Of a DNA stretch of 64,000 nt, positions 8,307-17,402 are shown piece after piece (the first letter of the stretch is position 1; each line of letters begins with the position of its first letter). A program made the position numbers and the translations under genes. Below the pieces are notes generated by a model, which was given only the letters and a program-made list of their open reading frames with translations, made no database searches and had not been told where the DNA came from. The DNA lies in the NCBI GenBank assembly GCA_029259845.1, contig JAJDEI010000110.1, positions 20,825 through 84,824 on the forward strand. The letters are read 5' to 3'. The stretch comes from Planctomycetaceae bacterium. GTDB lineage: Bacteria > Planctomycetota > Planctomycetia > Planctomycetales > Planctomycetaceae.

Positions 8307-9131
8307 TCAGGGAACGAATGGGAACAGGCGATTCTTGGCGGCTTCGTCGAGGGGAGCACCGTATTCGCACGGCTCGAAGGCTTCAATGTAACGGATTTGG
8401 GAGCCGCGCTCCTCTCCGTAGGTGGCGATGATGAGGTCGCGGTGACGGTCGGCGAGGGGGGCGATGCGGTCGAGGTAAAACTGCTTGAGCCACGCACGGC
8501 GGGCGTTGGGAGCCTCGGGAACGCTGTCTGCCATTCCCATCACGTAGGGCAGCCATTCGTAGACCTGTGATACATGGCAGCCGAGCATGGTGACCACTTC
8601 GTCGAGGACCGGCTCGACGTCGACGACAACTGTCGGCGAGAGCGGATAGGGCCGCTCGAACGTGTCCGGCAGGTAGGCGATCACCGGGTTGTGCCGGAGG
8701 GCGGGAACTTCCGGGACGATCGCCGGCACCATCACCATGTATGCGGCATCGCACACCAATTGTGAGGTGTAGCGGTGGTCGGGGTGATAGTCGTTGGGCC
8801 GGTGGGTGAGAATCAGGTCCGGGTCGAAGTTGCGGATCAGGGCGATGATCTCGAAACGGGCTTCGAGTGTCGGCTGCAGGTAACCGTCGCGGTTGCCCAG
8901 AACGTCATAGCGGATGCCCAACGTTTCCCCGGCGGCTTGGGCTTCTTCGCGGCGGCGGCGGATGAGCGTTTCGCCGGACAGTTGGTGATGTCCCGACTCG
9001 CCGTTGGTCACGCTGACGAAACGAACGTTGTGCCCCTGTTGGCGCCACAGCGCGGCCGACGCGCCGCTTGAGATGTCGCAGTCATCCGGATGGGCCCCGA
9101 TCACGAGGATTTTCAGCATTTCGTCCGCCAT
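8307..9131 (-). CDS. PIG-L family N-acetylglucosaminyl deacetylase
   Basis: A 274-residue zinc-dependent deacetylase. The signature GAHPDD is at about residues 12-17 and a second metal ligand block HRPNDYHPDHR is near residue 120. Length and motifs match the BshB/MshB/LmbE group that removes acetyl from N-acetylglucosamine conjugates (bacillithiol, mycothiol or lipid-linked sugars). No other thiol-synthesis gene is adjacent, so the substrate is not determined. The start MADEMLKILVIG was chosen at the first beta strand of the fold. Upstream, 89 bp away, is a MITE-like element. Confidence 0.85.
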   Translation of the reverse strand: MADEMLKILVIGAHPDDCDISSGASAALWRQQGHNVRFVSVTNGESGHHQLSGETLIRRRREEAQAAGETLGIRYDVLGNRDGYLQPTLEARFEIIALIRNFDPDLILTHRPNDYHPDHRYTSQLVCDAAYMVMVPAIVPEVPALRHNPVIAYLPDTFERPYPLSPTVVVDVEPVLDEVVTMLGCHVSQVYEWLPYVMGMADSVPEAPNARRAWLKQFYLDRIAPLADRHRDLIIATYGEERGSQIRYIEAFEPCEYGAPLDEAAKNRLFPFVP

Positions 9132-9219
9132 CAACACGCTCCACGACTTCCGACACGGATGCAAAACCGCATTATATCACCGGTGCGCCGCGGTGACAGG
9201 GGGGGCGTTGGGGGTGACG

Positions 9220-9378
9220 CAGGGCCGTTCAAAGATGGAAGCTGGGCAACCTCGTCACCCGAAGCGCCAGCGAGGGACGAATCGCTCACTCACGTTCGCT
9301 TCCTCGCTGACGCTTCGGGTGACCATTGAGCTTGTCCCGGCCGGTCTTCTCCCAAGTGAAACTTTGAATGGCCCTGGC
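9220..9378. mobile_element. MITE family 1, copy A
   Basis: A 159-bp element with ends CAGGGCCGTTCAAAG and CTTTGAATGGCCCTGGC (inverted repeats) and an inner inverted repeat CCCGAAGCGCCAGCGAGG / CCTCGCTGACGCTTCGGG. It is flanked on both sides by GGGGGTGACG (9210-9219 and 9379-9388), a 10-bp target-site duplication. It lies between the divergent PIG-L and 1370-residue genes. Orientation matches copy E and is opposite to B, C and D. Confidence 0.9.
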
Positions 9379-9540
9379 GGGGGTGACGGGGTCACGGTGT
9401 GGCGGGGACTGATTTTTCAAACGGCGATCAGCCTCCTCTACGATCGATTCCCGGGAATCAACGGACCACAACCGAATCCGCTCCCGAACCCACGCGACGG
9501 CGGGGTGCATCCGTTCGATGGTGGTGCTCGCTCGTATCAG

Positions 9541-9679
9541 GGTGGCTGGGGCGCTGTTGTGGCGACGAAAATGAATCCGCAAACCAACCTCTGGAGCGGT
9601 CGCGCGGTTCGTTCACTGTCCATAGCCCCAGAGGTCCGCGCGGCTCGCCAGTCATCGATTTCAGATCGCCCCGGCCACC
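9541..9679. repeat. 139-bp dispersed inverted-repeat element, copy 2
   Basis: Starts GGTGGCTGGGGCGCTGTTG and ends CGCCCCGGCCACC, exactly the length of copies 1 and 3. The interior shares GCGGTTCGTTCACTGTCC and CCGCGCGGCT with copy 3. I could not find a clear target-site duplication. With the MITE it fills the gap 9132-9862, which contains no gene. Confidence 0.75.
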
Positions 9680-9862
9680 CCCACCATTGATCGGTTGCAC
9701 CCCGCGAGGGCGAATCGGCGCGGCGGGCTTTACTCGACCCATGTGTCTGAACGACAATTGGGGTTTGACCACGTTTCCAGTGCCATTGAATCCGGAGCAC
9801 GGGCGAATCCTCGTCGTGAACGCGACGGCGTCGCCGTTGTCCGTGTCTCTGCGGGAACCTTC

Positions 9863-12800
9863 ATGGGGCAATCTCCGCCACCCAAATCGTCTTCCCCGGC
9901 TGAGGACGTCGCCGCTGCTGCGCGGGACGTACTGGGGCACCTGAACTTTTCGACCGGCAAGCCGGACGTGGCCTTTCAGCGAAACATCGACCGCCTGTGT
10001 GTGGGCGTCGGCGTTGTCGATCGGCCGGCGCGCATGCAGCGAACGCTGTTGGGCGAACTGGAAAAGCTGCGGGGATCGTCGGCGGCGTTCGCGGACTGCA
10101 CGCAGGCGGAGGCGGTCATCGATCTCACACTGGGCGGCTGTCTGGCGGCTTACCGGGCCCATCACGCCGACCTGCTGTTTCACCTGGCTCCGGAGGAATT
10201 CGAGGCGCCCTACCTGTTGGGGCGAATGTTTGAGGCCGTGCTCAGCCAGGGGGAGCCGTGGGATGAGCGGGGACGGATTCTGAAGGGGGCGGTCGGGCAG
10301 CTCAACGATTTCGTCGGTTACCGGCCCGTCGCGGTGCTGGACAACGACCGGCGGATGGAGATCTACGACCACGAGCGGTTCCGCTGCGTGCCGGTCTTCA
10401 TTCGGGGTGCTGGCGTTTCCTCCGGGGACCATCACGAGCTCATCGCGACCACGCTCCGTTTTCTGGGCGATTCGCCCGAGGACCTGCTGCACGCGGCCCA
10501 TTTTCATCGGGACGAGATGGAGGAACTGGCGATCGACGTGCGGGCCTTCGATCAGACGCACCCCGTCAACAAGCGCACGAACTATCTGTTCGGTGAATGG
10601 GACCCGCACCAGATTAGCGTCAAAGGGAATTACACGCGGTTCGTGCTGCGGCAGATTATTGTGGACGCTCTGATCCGCTGGGTGGAACAGGAGCAAGCGG
10701 GGGTCCCGCGAGAAGAGCGGTTGTTCGACGCGGCAGCCGCCCTGTCCGGTACGATCCTGATGGCCTCATCCGTCAGCGGGGCCGGACCGGACACGCACGA
10801 TTCGACCGTCTCGCTGACGTCGCTGCTGCCAATCATTGCCCGGCGGCGGGACGAGTTTTACGGTCGGCTCATGCAGGGTTTGTCCGGGGAACGCCGCGCA
10901 CGTTTGGAAGGTGAGGCCGAGCGGACGCAACAACCGTTCGGCCATATCCGGCAATACCTGAACATGACCGTTGCCGGGTACGGGGCGCGGCAGATCCAGC
11001 ACCGCGAACTGGCCTATCTGTTTGCACGCATGGGGTACGGTGACGCGAGCCGTCGGCAGGCCCATGTGATCCCTTCGGCGTCGGCCCGTTTCGAGTGTGA
11101 AATGCAGTGCGGGCTCGGGGCGGCCGGTCGCGGTCTCGACCGGGGTGATGTTGAGGCGGCGGTCGACTCCGTCGCCAATGTGGAAGACCTGCTGCACCGG
11201 GGAATCGCCTGCGGAGCACTGGTCGACCCTTGGAACATCCTCGGTTTTCAAGGGCAATTTCCGCTGTTCACCTCGCGGGAAGACGCGATTCCCGACGGAC
11301 GGGTGGAAACGCTGATGCTGTTGATGGACGATCTGTTTGCGGCCCATGCGCGGTGCCTCCAGGAGGCGGCTGCGCAGGGGCGGAGGGAATTGCGAGAGGA
11401 GATTTCGCGGCGGTTTCTGGAAGTGGCCGAGTGGTGGGACCGGTTCGGCAGCGACGTGATCGAGGACCTGCCGGACGTGTCCGGCCACGAAAGCTGGGAG
11501 TCGGCGTCCAATGTCTCGACGGCGCTGACGGAGTGGCGAAACGCGGGAGAATCTGCCGGCGACATCGGTTTCTGGAAGCAGCACGTCGAGCGGTTTCATT
11601 CCGCGCAAGCCTATTCTCAGGTCGTGGAGGCGTTGCTCGCCAAGGGGGACTCTGTCGCGGCGATGGGATTGCTGATGCAGTGGCTGAGCCAGGTGGACGA
11701 GGTTGGTTTCGAGTCGCCGCGCGATTCGATCTTCGCCATGCTGATCCGCTGGATGAAGTTGCACTCTCAAGAAACGAGTGAAGGGCAGCAAAAGGGTGAA
11801 GGGGCGGCGTCATCGTCGTCAACGCTGAGGAGGATGTTCGACTTTCTCGAAGCGAATGCGGGCGACTTTTGGACGGTTTTCAGTCTGGAGACCGCAGTCG
11901 GCATCGCGCGCGCCAACGATGGCGCACGGGCCGACGGGGAAGAACCTGCCGGGAAAGACTGGTCCGACGAAGGGACCGGCGACGAGGACGATCTGTTCGG
12001 CGCGGCTTATGAACAGGTCACGTTTCGGGACAGTGCGGACGACGGAAACTGGGGCGACACGCTCGATGAGGGTTTGGGCCTCCAAAATACCGAATTCGAA
12101 TTGATTAACCGCACTCTGGAGCCGCGCATCAAGTTTCTGAATGCGGTGGCCCAATTGTGGCAAATGGCCGCAATCTCTCTGACAGCCGACGGCCAGAACT
12201 TGGAATCGGACGAGGCGGGTCACGTTCGCAGCTCTGTCAGAGACTGGATACGAACGCTTCGGCGCTGGCAGCGAGAGTTGCTCGATCTCACGAAAGGCGT
12301 GTGGGTTCACGACATCGCCACTCCCTCGGGGGATCTGGACGCGAATCTGGAATTCGACATCCAATGGCAGGTCAAGCTGTATGTGATGCATCAACTGATC
12401 GTCACGATGATTGGTTGCCGTCACGCGGAGCGGCTGTTGTACAGTTGCCTTGCGGATGATGACTCGCTCCGACGGGAGGACCCCCACGAACAGCAAATTG
12501 TTGCGCTCCTGGGACACGTCGCGAAGGGGGAGGCGGACGAGGTCTTGCGGTTGCTGCCCGAGTGGGTCACGCGGCTCAAGCAGAAGCAGCAACTGCTGTA
12601 CGTGCCGTTGGAGCACTCCGGTTCGCCGCAGACGGTGCTCTCCGTGCAGTTACTGCAAACGACCATCCGCTTTCTGCTGGCATCGATGCCGCGGCTGGGG
12701 CTGCTGCGCGGCACCTTCCATCTGTTGCGGGCAGTGTTTGCGATGGAGCGGACGTCCCGTCCCAATGGCCCGGCGATCACCGAATTCGACCGGGCGTTTC

Positions 12801-13975
12801 AGGTTGCGCTCCGCCGTACGCTGGAGACCGTGGTAGCGTCGGCGGCGTCGTGGCCGGAGGAGGAATCGCCCACGAGCCGCGAAGAGACGTTGGTCGAATT
12901 GGTTCAGGTCACCCTGGAGCCCTTCCAGGACCTTTGGGTGCGGCACAGCGAAACGATGCGGCTTTCAGCGGTCGATGCCGACGGACCCCAACGGGGCGTC
13001 GACTGGGATTCGATCGAAGAGTTCATTCGCACCTACGGAGCCGACTTGTTCCATGCGAGCCAACTCACGCTGGGCAGTGTCCGCACAATCCTGCGAACGG
13101 GCGTCGGCCATTACCTCGAGTTCCTCGAGGAAGAGCAGGATCCGTTGCACCCCATCCAGCTTCTGCAAGACATCGACCAAGGGGGCATCGACCGGGAGGA
13201 TGCCGTCTGGTACCTCGAATTCATCTACTCCGTTGTGGTCGACAAGTTCGACCGCTTCGTGGAGTACAACACGACAACCACGCAGTCGGACTATGGCGAG
13301 AAGTTCCACTGCCTGCTCGATTTTTTGCGGCTGGAAGCGCAGTACGACCGGGATGCGTGGAATCTGATCCCGCTCAACATTGCCCACGAAGTGATGGCCC
13401 GTGAAGGGCAGGCGGAAGCAGCTTTGATCTGGGAGCAGCTTTGTGCGGAGCACGCCTCGGAACAGGCGGAGGAGTACGTCGACGAGTACCGCCGCCTGGC
13501 ACAGCAACACGGGATGCGGATGCCGGCCATCGCCGATCACCTCAACGACCGCTTCGTCCGGCCGCTCGCCGTGAACCGCATGGTGGCGCTGGTCGATCAG
13601 TCAATGAGAGATGCACGCAGCGGCGTTGAGGATTCGCCGACATTTGCCAAGCTGGAGGCGGAGATCAACGAATACGTGCAGAGCACTTGGGGATCCGGCG
13701 TCGACGTGCCGGAGTGGTTGCAGAGCCTGGGGGCGGAAGTCGACCGGGTCGAGCTCGACTCCGGCGGAGGGCGCCCCGGTCCGACGGCAGAGATCGAACT
13801 CCCGCAGACCCGGCTCAGCCGCAAAGCCCTGTCCCGCGAACTGGCCGATCTCGATAAGCCGCTGCGAAAACGGCAACGCAAGTCCGCCTCATCCGGCCCG
13901 GGCGATGCCAAATCCCGTCGCAAACGCCGGCCCCGCAAACGCCCCCCCAAGCCGCCTCAGAGCCCCGAGCGTTAG
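9863..13975 (+). CDS. Very large unknown protein (1370 residues)
   Basis: A predominantly helical, acidic cytoplasmic protein without signal peptide or membrane segments. I recognise no domain. A tract that looks conserved is NYLFGEWDPHQ...GNYTRFVLRQIIVDAL near residues 235-275, followed by a Ser/Thr-rich stretch around a putative turn. A low-complexity acidic linker occurs near 690-720 and the last 60 residues are strongly basic (KRQRK, RRKRRPRKR), suggesting nucleic acid or membrane surface contact. The start MGQSPPPKSSS at 9863 follows the repeat region; longer in-frame versions would translate repeats. It faces the helicase gene convergently. Function unknown. Confidence 0.85.
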   Translation: MGQSPPPKSSSPAEDVAAAARDVLGHLNFSTGKPDVAFQRNIDRLCVGVGVVDRPARMQRTLLGELEKLRGSSAAFADCTQAEAVIDLTLGGCLAAYRAHHADLLFHLAPEEFEAPYLLGRMFEAVLSQGEPWDERGRILKGAVGQLNDFVGYRPVAVLDNDRRMEIYDHERFRCVPVFIRGAGVSSGDHHELIATTLRFLGDSPEDLLHAAHFHRDEMEELAIDVRAFDQTHPVNKRTNYLFGEWDPHQISVKGNYTRFVLRQIIVDALIRWVEQEQAGVPREERLFDAAAALSGTILMASSVSGAGPDTHDSTVSLTSLLPIIARRRDEFYGRLMQGLSGERRARLEGEAERTQQPFGHIRQYLNMTVAGYGARQIQHRELAYLFARMGYGDASRRQAHVIPSASARFECEMQCGLGAAGRGLDRGDVEAAVDSVANVEDLLHRGIACGALVDPWNILGFQGQFPLFTSREDAIPDGRVETLMLLMDDLFAAHARCLQEAAAQGRRELREEISRRFLEVAEWWDRFGSDVIEDLPDVSGHESWESASNVSTALTEWRNAGESAGDIGFWKQHVERFHSAQAYSQVVEALLAKGDSVAAMGLLMQWLSQVDEVGFESPRDSIFAMLIRWMKLHSQETSEGQQKGEGAASSSSTLRRMFDFLEANAGDFWTVFSLETAVGIARANDGARADGEEPAGKDWSDEGTGDEDDLFGAAYEQVTFRDSADDGNWGDTLDEGLGLQNTEFELINRTLEPRIKFLNAVAQLWQMAAISLTADGQNLESDEAGHVRSSVRDWIRTLRRWQRELLDLTKGVWVHDIATPSGDLDANLEFDIQWQVKLYVMHQLIVTMIGCRHAERLLYSCLADDDSLRREDPHEQQIVALLGHVAKGEADEVLRLLPEWVTRLKQKQQLLYVPLEHSGSPQTVLSVQLLQTTIRFLLASMPRLGLLRGTFHLLRAVFAMERTSRPNGPAITEFDRAFQVALRRTLETVVASAASWPEEESPTSREETLVELVQVTLEPFQDLWVRHSETMRLSAVDADGPQRGVDWDSIEEFIRTYGADLFHASQLTLGSVRTILRTGVGHYLEFLEEEQDPLHPIQLLQDIDQGGIDREDAVWYLEFIYSVVVDKFDRFVEYNTTTTQSDYGEKFHCLLDFLRLEAQYDRDAWNLIPLNIAHEVMAREGQAEAALIWEQLCAEHASEQAEEYVDEYRRLAQQHGMRMPAIADHLNDRFVRPLAVNRMVALVDQSMRDARSGVEDSPTFAKLEAEINEYVQSTWGSGVDVPEWLQSLGAEVDRVELDSGGGRPGPTAEIELPQTRLSRKALSRELADLDKPLRKRQRKSASSGPGDAKSRRKRRPRKRPPKPPQSPER

Positions 13976-14035
13976 CGACGGGTCGGGGTGAACCGCAAAT
14001 CAGAGCCCGGAGCGTTAGCGATGGGGGTGAACCGC
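13961..14035. repeat. Direct repeat GAGCGTTAGCGA...GGGGTGAACCGC
   Basis: Two imperfect copies, AGCCCCGAGCGTTAGCGAC at 13960 and AGAGCCCGGAGCGTTAGCGA about 40 bp later, each followed by GGGGTGAACCGC. The first copy supplies the last codons and the TAG stop of the 1370-residue gene. A GAGCGTTAGCGACGGG fragment recurs at about 45487. Confidence 0.6.
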
Positions 14036-14068
14036 GAACCGACAAGGGGCAGCGGCGGGATCAAACCT

Positions 14069-14170
14069 CAAGTGCCAAATCTCAAACAAGCTTCAAGTGG
14101 CAAATCCCAAGACTTGGAATCTTGCCCTTTGAAGCTTGTTTGGACGTTGTCCCTTGTGGTTTGACACTTT
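14069..14170. terminator. Hairpin between convergent genes
   Basis: CAAACAAGCTTCAA and TTGAAGCTTGTTTG are perfect 14-bp inverted repeats around a shorter GGCAA...TTGCC stem. The structure lies between the stop codons of the 1370-residue gene (+) and the helicase gene (-), so it could end transcription from both sides. There is no long T tract, so intrinsic termination is uncertain. Confidence 0.45.
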
Positions 14171-14210
14171 GTCTCGGGCGGCTGTTGCCAGCGCGACCTC
14201 GGCTAACCGC

Positions 14211-15500
14211 TCAGGAGTACGTAAACTCCGGTGCCGCCGGCCGTGTGATGTCATCGACGTGCTGGCGGACCGGGCCGGGGCGGTAAGCCTCGAAGCCGTC
14301 GATCGTGTACTCTTCCAACAGCAGGTTGATCCGCATCTCGATGGCGGTGAGCTGCTTGCCTTCCTCTTTCGTTGCGAACGTGAAGGCGCGGCCCCGCTGC
14401 TCCGAGGAGATGCGTCCGGTGCGACCCACGCGGTGCACGTAGTCGTCGCAATACTCAGGGACATCGTAGTTGATGATGTGGGAGATCGTGCTGACATCGA
14501 TGCCGCGACCGACGACGTCGGTTGCGATCAGCAATCGTGCTCGCTCAGCGCGAAAGTCTTTCATCACGCGGTCGCGTTGCCGCTGCTGGAGGTCGCCATG
14601 AATCACAGCCGTCCCGGGCAGCCGCTTTGAGAGCATGTGGTGCAACTTGTCCGCACCCCGCTTGGTGCGCCGGAATACGATCGCCTGCTGCGGACGTTCC
14701 CGTTGCAGCAAACGGACGAGCAGCCCGAACTTCCGATTGGCGTCGACGGTACAATAGAACTGCTGCACCAAATCCGTGACCACACTGGCCTGCGAGAGGT
14801 CGATCCGCAGCGGATCCTGCATGAAGCGATGCGCGAGTCGTTCGACGGGACCCGGCATGGTCGCCGAGAGCAACAACGTTTGACGCTGTTGCGGGCAATG
14901 CCGCAGAATGCGTTCGATGTCCGGGCGAAAGCCGATGTCCAGCATGCGGTCTGCTTCATCAAGGACCGCGACGCGAACCTTGCTGAGATCAAGTACACGC
15001 CGGTTGATGAGGTCAATCACGCGGCCGGGGGTGCCGACGGCAATGGCAGGCCGCCGGTTCAAATGGTCGACCTGACGCCCCAGCGGACGCCCGCCAACCA
15101 GACACGCCGGATCGCAATGGTGCTCGACCGCCAATCGGGCGGTCTCCGCGGCGACTTGTTCGCTCAATTCCCGCGTGGGCGTGAGCACGATCGCCTGCAG
15201 GTCCTGGCTGCTGTGGTCGATTCGTTCGAGAATCGGGATCACAAAGGCGGCCGTTTTGCCGGTGCCTGTTTGAGCCTGTCCGATGCAGTCGCGACCCGTG
15301 AGCGCGTGTGGAACAAAGGCGGCTTGAATCGGCGTCGGGGTTTCAAACCCCATGCCCGTAATCGCCCGCAGCATCTCTTCGCTGAGCCCCATGCTCGCAA
15401 AGTCGCTGTATTCGGGCGTGTCCTCCGCCGCGCCAAGCTCGGTTGTTGTCGGTTCTGATTCCGTCTGAGTGCAGGTCGTTCCTTCGCTAATAGTCGTCAA
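14211..15500 (-). CDS. DEAD-box ATP-dependent RNA helicase
   Basis: A 429-residue RNA helicase with all core motifs in order: AQTGTGKT (I), PTRELSEQ (Ia), TPGR (Ib), DEAD (II), SAT (III), ATDVVGRGID (V) and HRVGRTGR (VI). The C-terminus is short, so it is a minimal RhlE/CsdA-like enzyme probably used in ribosome assembly or RNA decay. I chose a TTG start at 15500 because AAGGAG lies eight bases upstream (15509-15514). An ATG at 15551 in the same frame would add 17 residues including an unlikely cysteine cluster. Family assignment is secure; the start is not. Confidence 0.93.
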   Translation of the reverse strand: MTTISEGTTCTQTESEPTTTELGAAEDTPEYSDFASMGLSEEMLRAITGMGFETPTPIQAAFVPHALTGRDCIGQAQTGTGKTAAFVIPILERIDHSSQDLQAIVLTPTRELSEQVAAETARLAVEHHCDPACLVGGRPLGRQVDHLNRRPAIAVGTPGRVIDLINRRVLDLSKVRVAVLDEADRMLDIGFRPDIERILRHCPQQRQTLLLSATMPGPVERLAHRFMQDPLRIDLSQASVVTDLVQQFYCTVDANRKFGLLVRLLQRERPQQAIVFRRTKRGADKLHHMLSKRLPGTAVIHGDLQQRQRDRVMKDFRAERARLLIATDVVGRGIDVSTISHIINYDVPEYCDDYVHRVGRTGRISSEQRGRAFTFATKEEGKQLTAIEMRINLLLEEYTIDGFEAYRPGPVRQHVDDITRPAAPEFTYS

Positions 15501-15790
15501 ATCCTCCGCTCCTTTGTGTTTACAGCAAACGCATCTGTCACCGGCGTTCACATCCTTGAACCGGGCAGAAGGCGTTACGGTCGTTCACTTCTTGAGTTGA
15601 TCGCTGGTAACTTTCTGGATGAAGTGTACCGCATCGCCCTGGATGCCGTCAATTGGGGGGTTGTGAACAGGTGTATCACGTTTGGGGTCGCGTTCTCTTG
15701 GATTCGCCAAGTCGCCAAGTGGACGGAAAATCGCCGTGCCGCCGTCAAGAGCATCCCCAGCGCGAAGCAAGCTCCATGGCGATTGGACCG

Positions 15791-16762
15791 CTACTTGTCG
15801 ATGGTCCGCCGGGAGCGGTCGACCGGGATGAGCCGGTAGAGGCGACTGAGGCCGAGCAGCAGGACCAGTCCGAAAACGGTGGCTGCTGCGATCACGGCCA
15901 GGCTGAGCCAGTCGCCGAACAGGCGGCGGAGGGCGAACGTCGCCGTGCGGTCAGTCGCGAGGGCCCCTTCGTGCAGCCCGAATTCGAGCATCCAAACCCA
16001 CCGCCACGTGAATAACACTATCAGGGCGGAGAGGCTCAGGTAGGGCCCGTAGGGGATGTAACTTTTGTGTCCCATAATGCTGACGGTGAGCCCGACGCTG
16101 AGGGCGCAGAGGGGGGCGAGCAGAAAGACGACGACTGTCGGTTGCCAACCGAGGAAGCTGCCGATCATTGCCATCAGTGTGACATCCCCAAAACCGAGTG
16201 CCTCCTGTCCGAGCAGCCATCCGGAGACCGCCCGCACGGTCCAGGTCAAACCGCCGCCGACCAACAGACCCGCCATGCTCCAGGCGAATCCGTGGAGGTG
16301 CGGATGGACGGAGAGCCATTCGGGACGGTAAGGGCCGGCCAGTTGGGGGATTTCCTGGTTCCAGTCGACCCAGACATGCACGATTTGCAGGTCGCCGGCG
16401 ACGGTTGCTCCCACAACACCCAACAGCATGCCGGGCAGGGTGACTGAATCGGTGATGTAGTAGGCTTTGAGGTCGGTCGCTGTCGCGGCGACCAGGAGTA
16501 CGATGAGAGCCACGTGAAACAGGGCCCGCCCGTCCCGCCAGAAGGGGGTCGGCACGACATCGGGCGTTGTCTGGCAGCCGAATCCCAGCATGGCTCCTGT
16601 GAGTGCGGCGGCGAGTAATCCGGCTGATATGGCCGCGACCCACGCCGCATTGCCGAGCGGCTCTTCGATCTCGCGAAAGGCGCGCCGCGTGAGTCCCCAC
16701 GCGGCTCCCGCAGCGAGTAGTCCCATCACCGCGGCAGAGGCTGTCAACGACGTTTCAAACAT
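15791..16762 (-). CDS. A24 prepilin peptidase-like membrane protein
   Basis: About 323 residues with roughly eight membrane segments. Two aspartates typical of type IV prepilin peptidases are visible: ATDLKAYYITD around residue 95 and GFGDVTLMAMIGSFLGW around residue 190. The N-terminal CxxC-containing methyltransferase domain of PilD is absent; instead there are extra hydrophobic segments. It should cleave prepilin-like leader peptides at the membrane. A DUF1559 prepilin-like protein occurs in this window (63.7-64 kb), but the two genes are far apart. The start at 16762 (MFETSLTASAAV) was preferred to a codon 12 residues upstream. Confidence 0.8.
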   Translation of the reverse strand: MFETSLTASAAVMGLLAAGAAWGLTRRAFREIEEPLGNAAWVAAISAGLLAAALTGAMLGFGCQTTPDVVPTPFWRDGRALFHVALIVLLVAATATDLKAYYITDSVTLPGMLLGVVGATVAGDLQIVHVWVDWNQEIPQLAGPYRPEWLSVHPHLHGFAWSMAGLLVGGGLTWTVRAVSGWLLGQEALGFGDVTLMAMIGSFLGWQPTVVVFLLAPLCALSVGLTVSIMGHKSYIPYGPYLSLSALIVLFTWRWVWMLEFGLHEGALATDRTATFALRRLFGDWLSLAVIAAATVFGLVLLLGLSRLYRLIPVDRSRRTIDK

Positions 16763-16907
16763 AATGTTCCAGATAGCAATCCGTGCGGAGACGGTCAAAC
16801 GAGTGTTGTTGAGAGTTGAGGGGGTTTTCTCTGGGGGTTGGCGGGACTCGAAAATGGATGGGGGTGTCGGATTCGCGGAATTCCAGGGGAAGGTCTCGAT
16901 CCCCTGC

Positions 16908-16936
16908 TTGACAGTCCGAAGCGAGGTTTCTATCGT
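16908..16936 (+). promoter_or_regulatory. Candidate sigma-70 promoter for the nusA operon
   Basis: TTGACA at 16908-16913, a 17-base spacer, and TATCGT at 16931-16936. It is the only good -35/-10 pair I found in the gap and would give a leader of about 460 bases. Confidence 0.45.
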
Positions 16937-17276
16937 TACGCTAGAAGTTGCCTCGACTTCCGTTGCTCTTGTTATCAGGCACGCAATGCCTTGAGGGGAG
17001 AGTGAGTGGAGGGTCTTGGTGAACCTAATGGATTTGGTGGACGGCCTCTGCGGGGCTGTCTTGCCGGAGCAGTCGTGCTGTAGAGGAAGCGGAGAGGCGG
17101 AATTCGGCCTCGACGGGGTTCTTGGTGCGATTGCAAAGTAGCCGGCGGGCGGCGAACTCAGAAGGAATGATCCTTATGTGAGCGACGGCGAACAAAGTGG
17201 TCGGTGTCCATCAGTCCGGACGGTGCGAGTTTCGTTCCCGCACTGCCGTGTCGGATCGTGCAATCCGGCCTGATGT

Positions 17277-17315
17277 GGCGGGTGTGTGAAGTGGGACTTG
17301 TGCCCGCTTTTTTTA
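17277..17315 (+). terminator. Possible attenuator hairpin upstream of nusA
   Basis: GCGGG (17278-17282) pairs with CCCGC (17303-17307), extended by wobble pairs, and is followed at once by eight T residues. It lies about 90 bases before the nusA start, after the candidate promoter, so it may act as a leader terminator rather than the end of another transcript. Confidence 0.45.
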
Positions 17316-17402
17316 TTGTCGGGGCGGTCTTGTCGTTGGGACGGTCGGAACAGCGGTGCTTGCGGTGAGCGGGCATCGGATGAAAGAAGAGGCGTCGTCA
17401 GT

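Larger units (their letters stand above)
16763..17402. other. Long nusA leader / intergenic region without a gene
   Basis: These 640 bases separate the peptidase gene from nusA. The ribosome maturation gene rimP, often found just before nusA, is not here: no frame in either strand has a plausible protein. The stretch contains a candidate promoter and a terminator-like hairpin listed separately. Confidence 0.6.
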
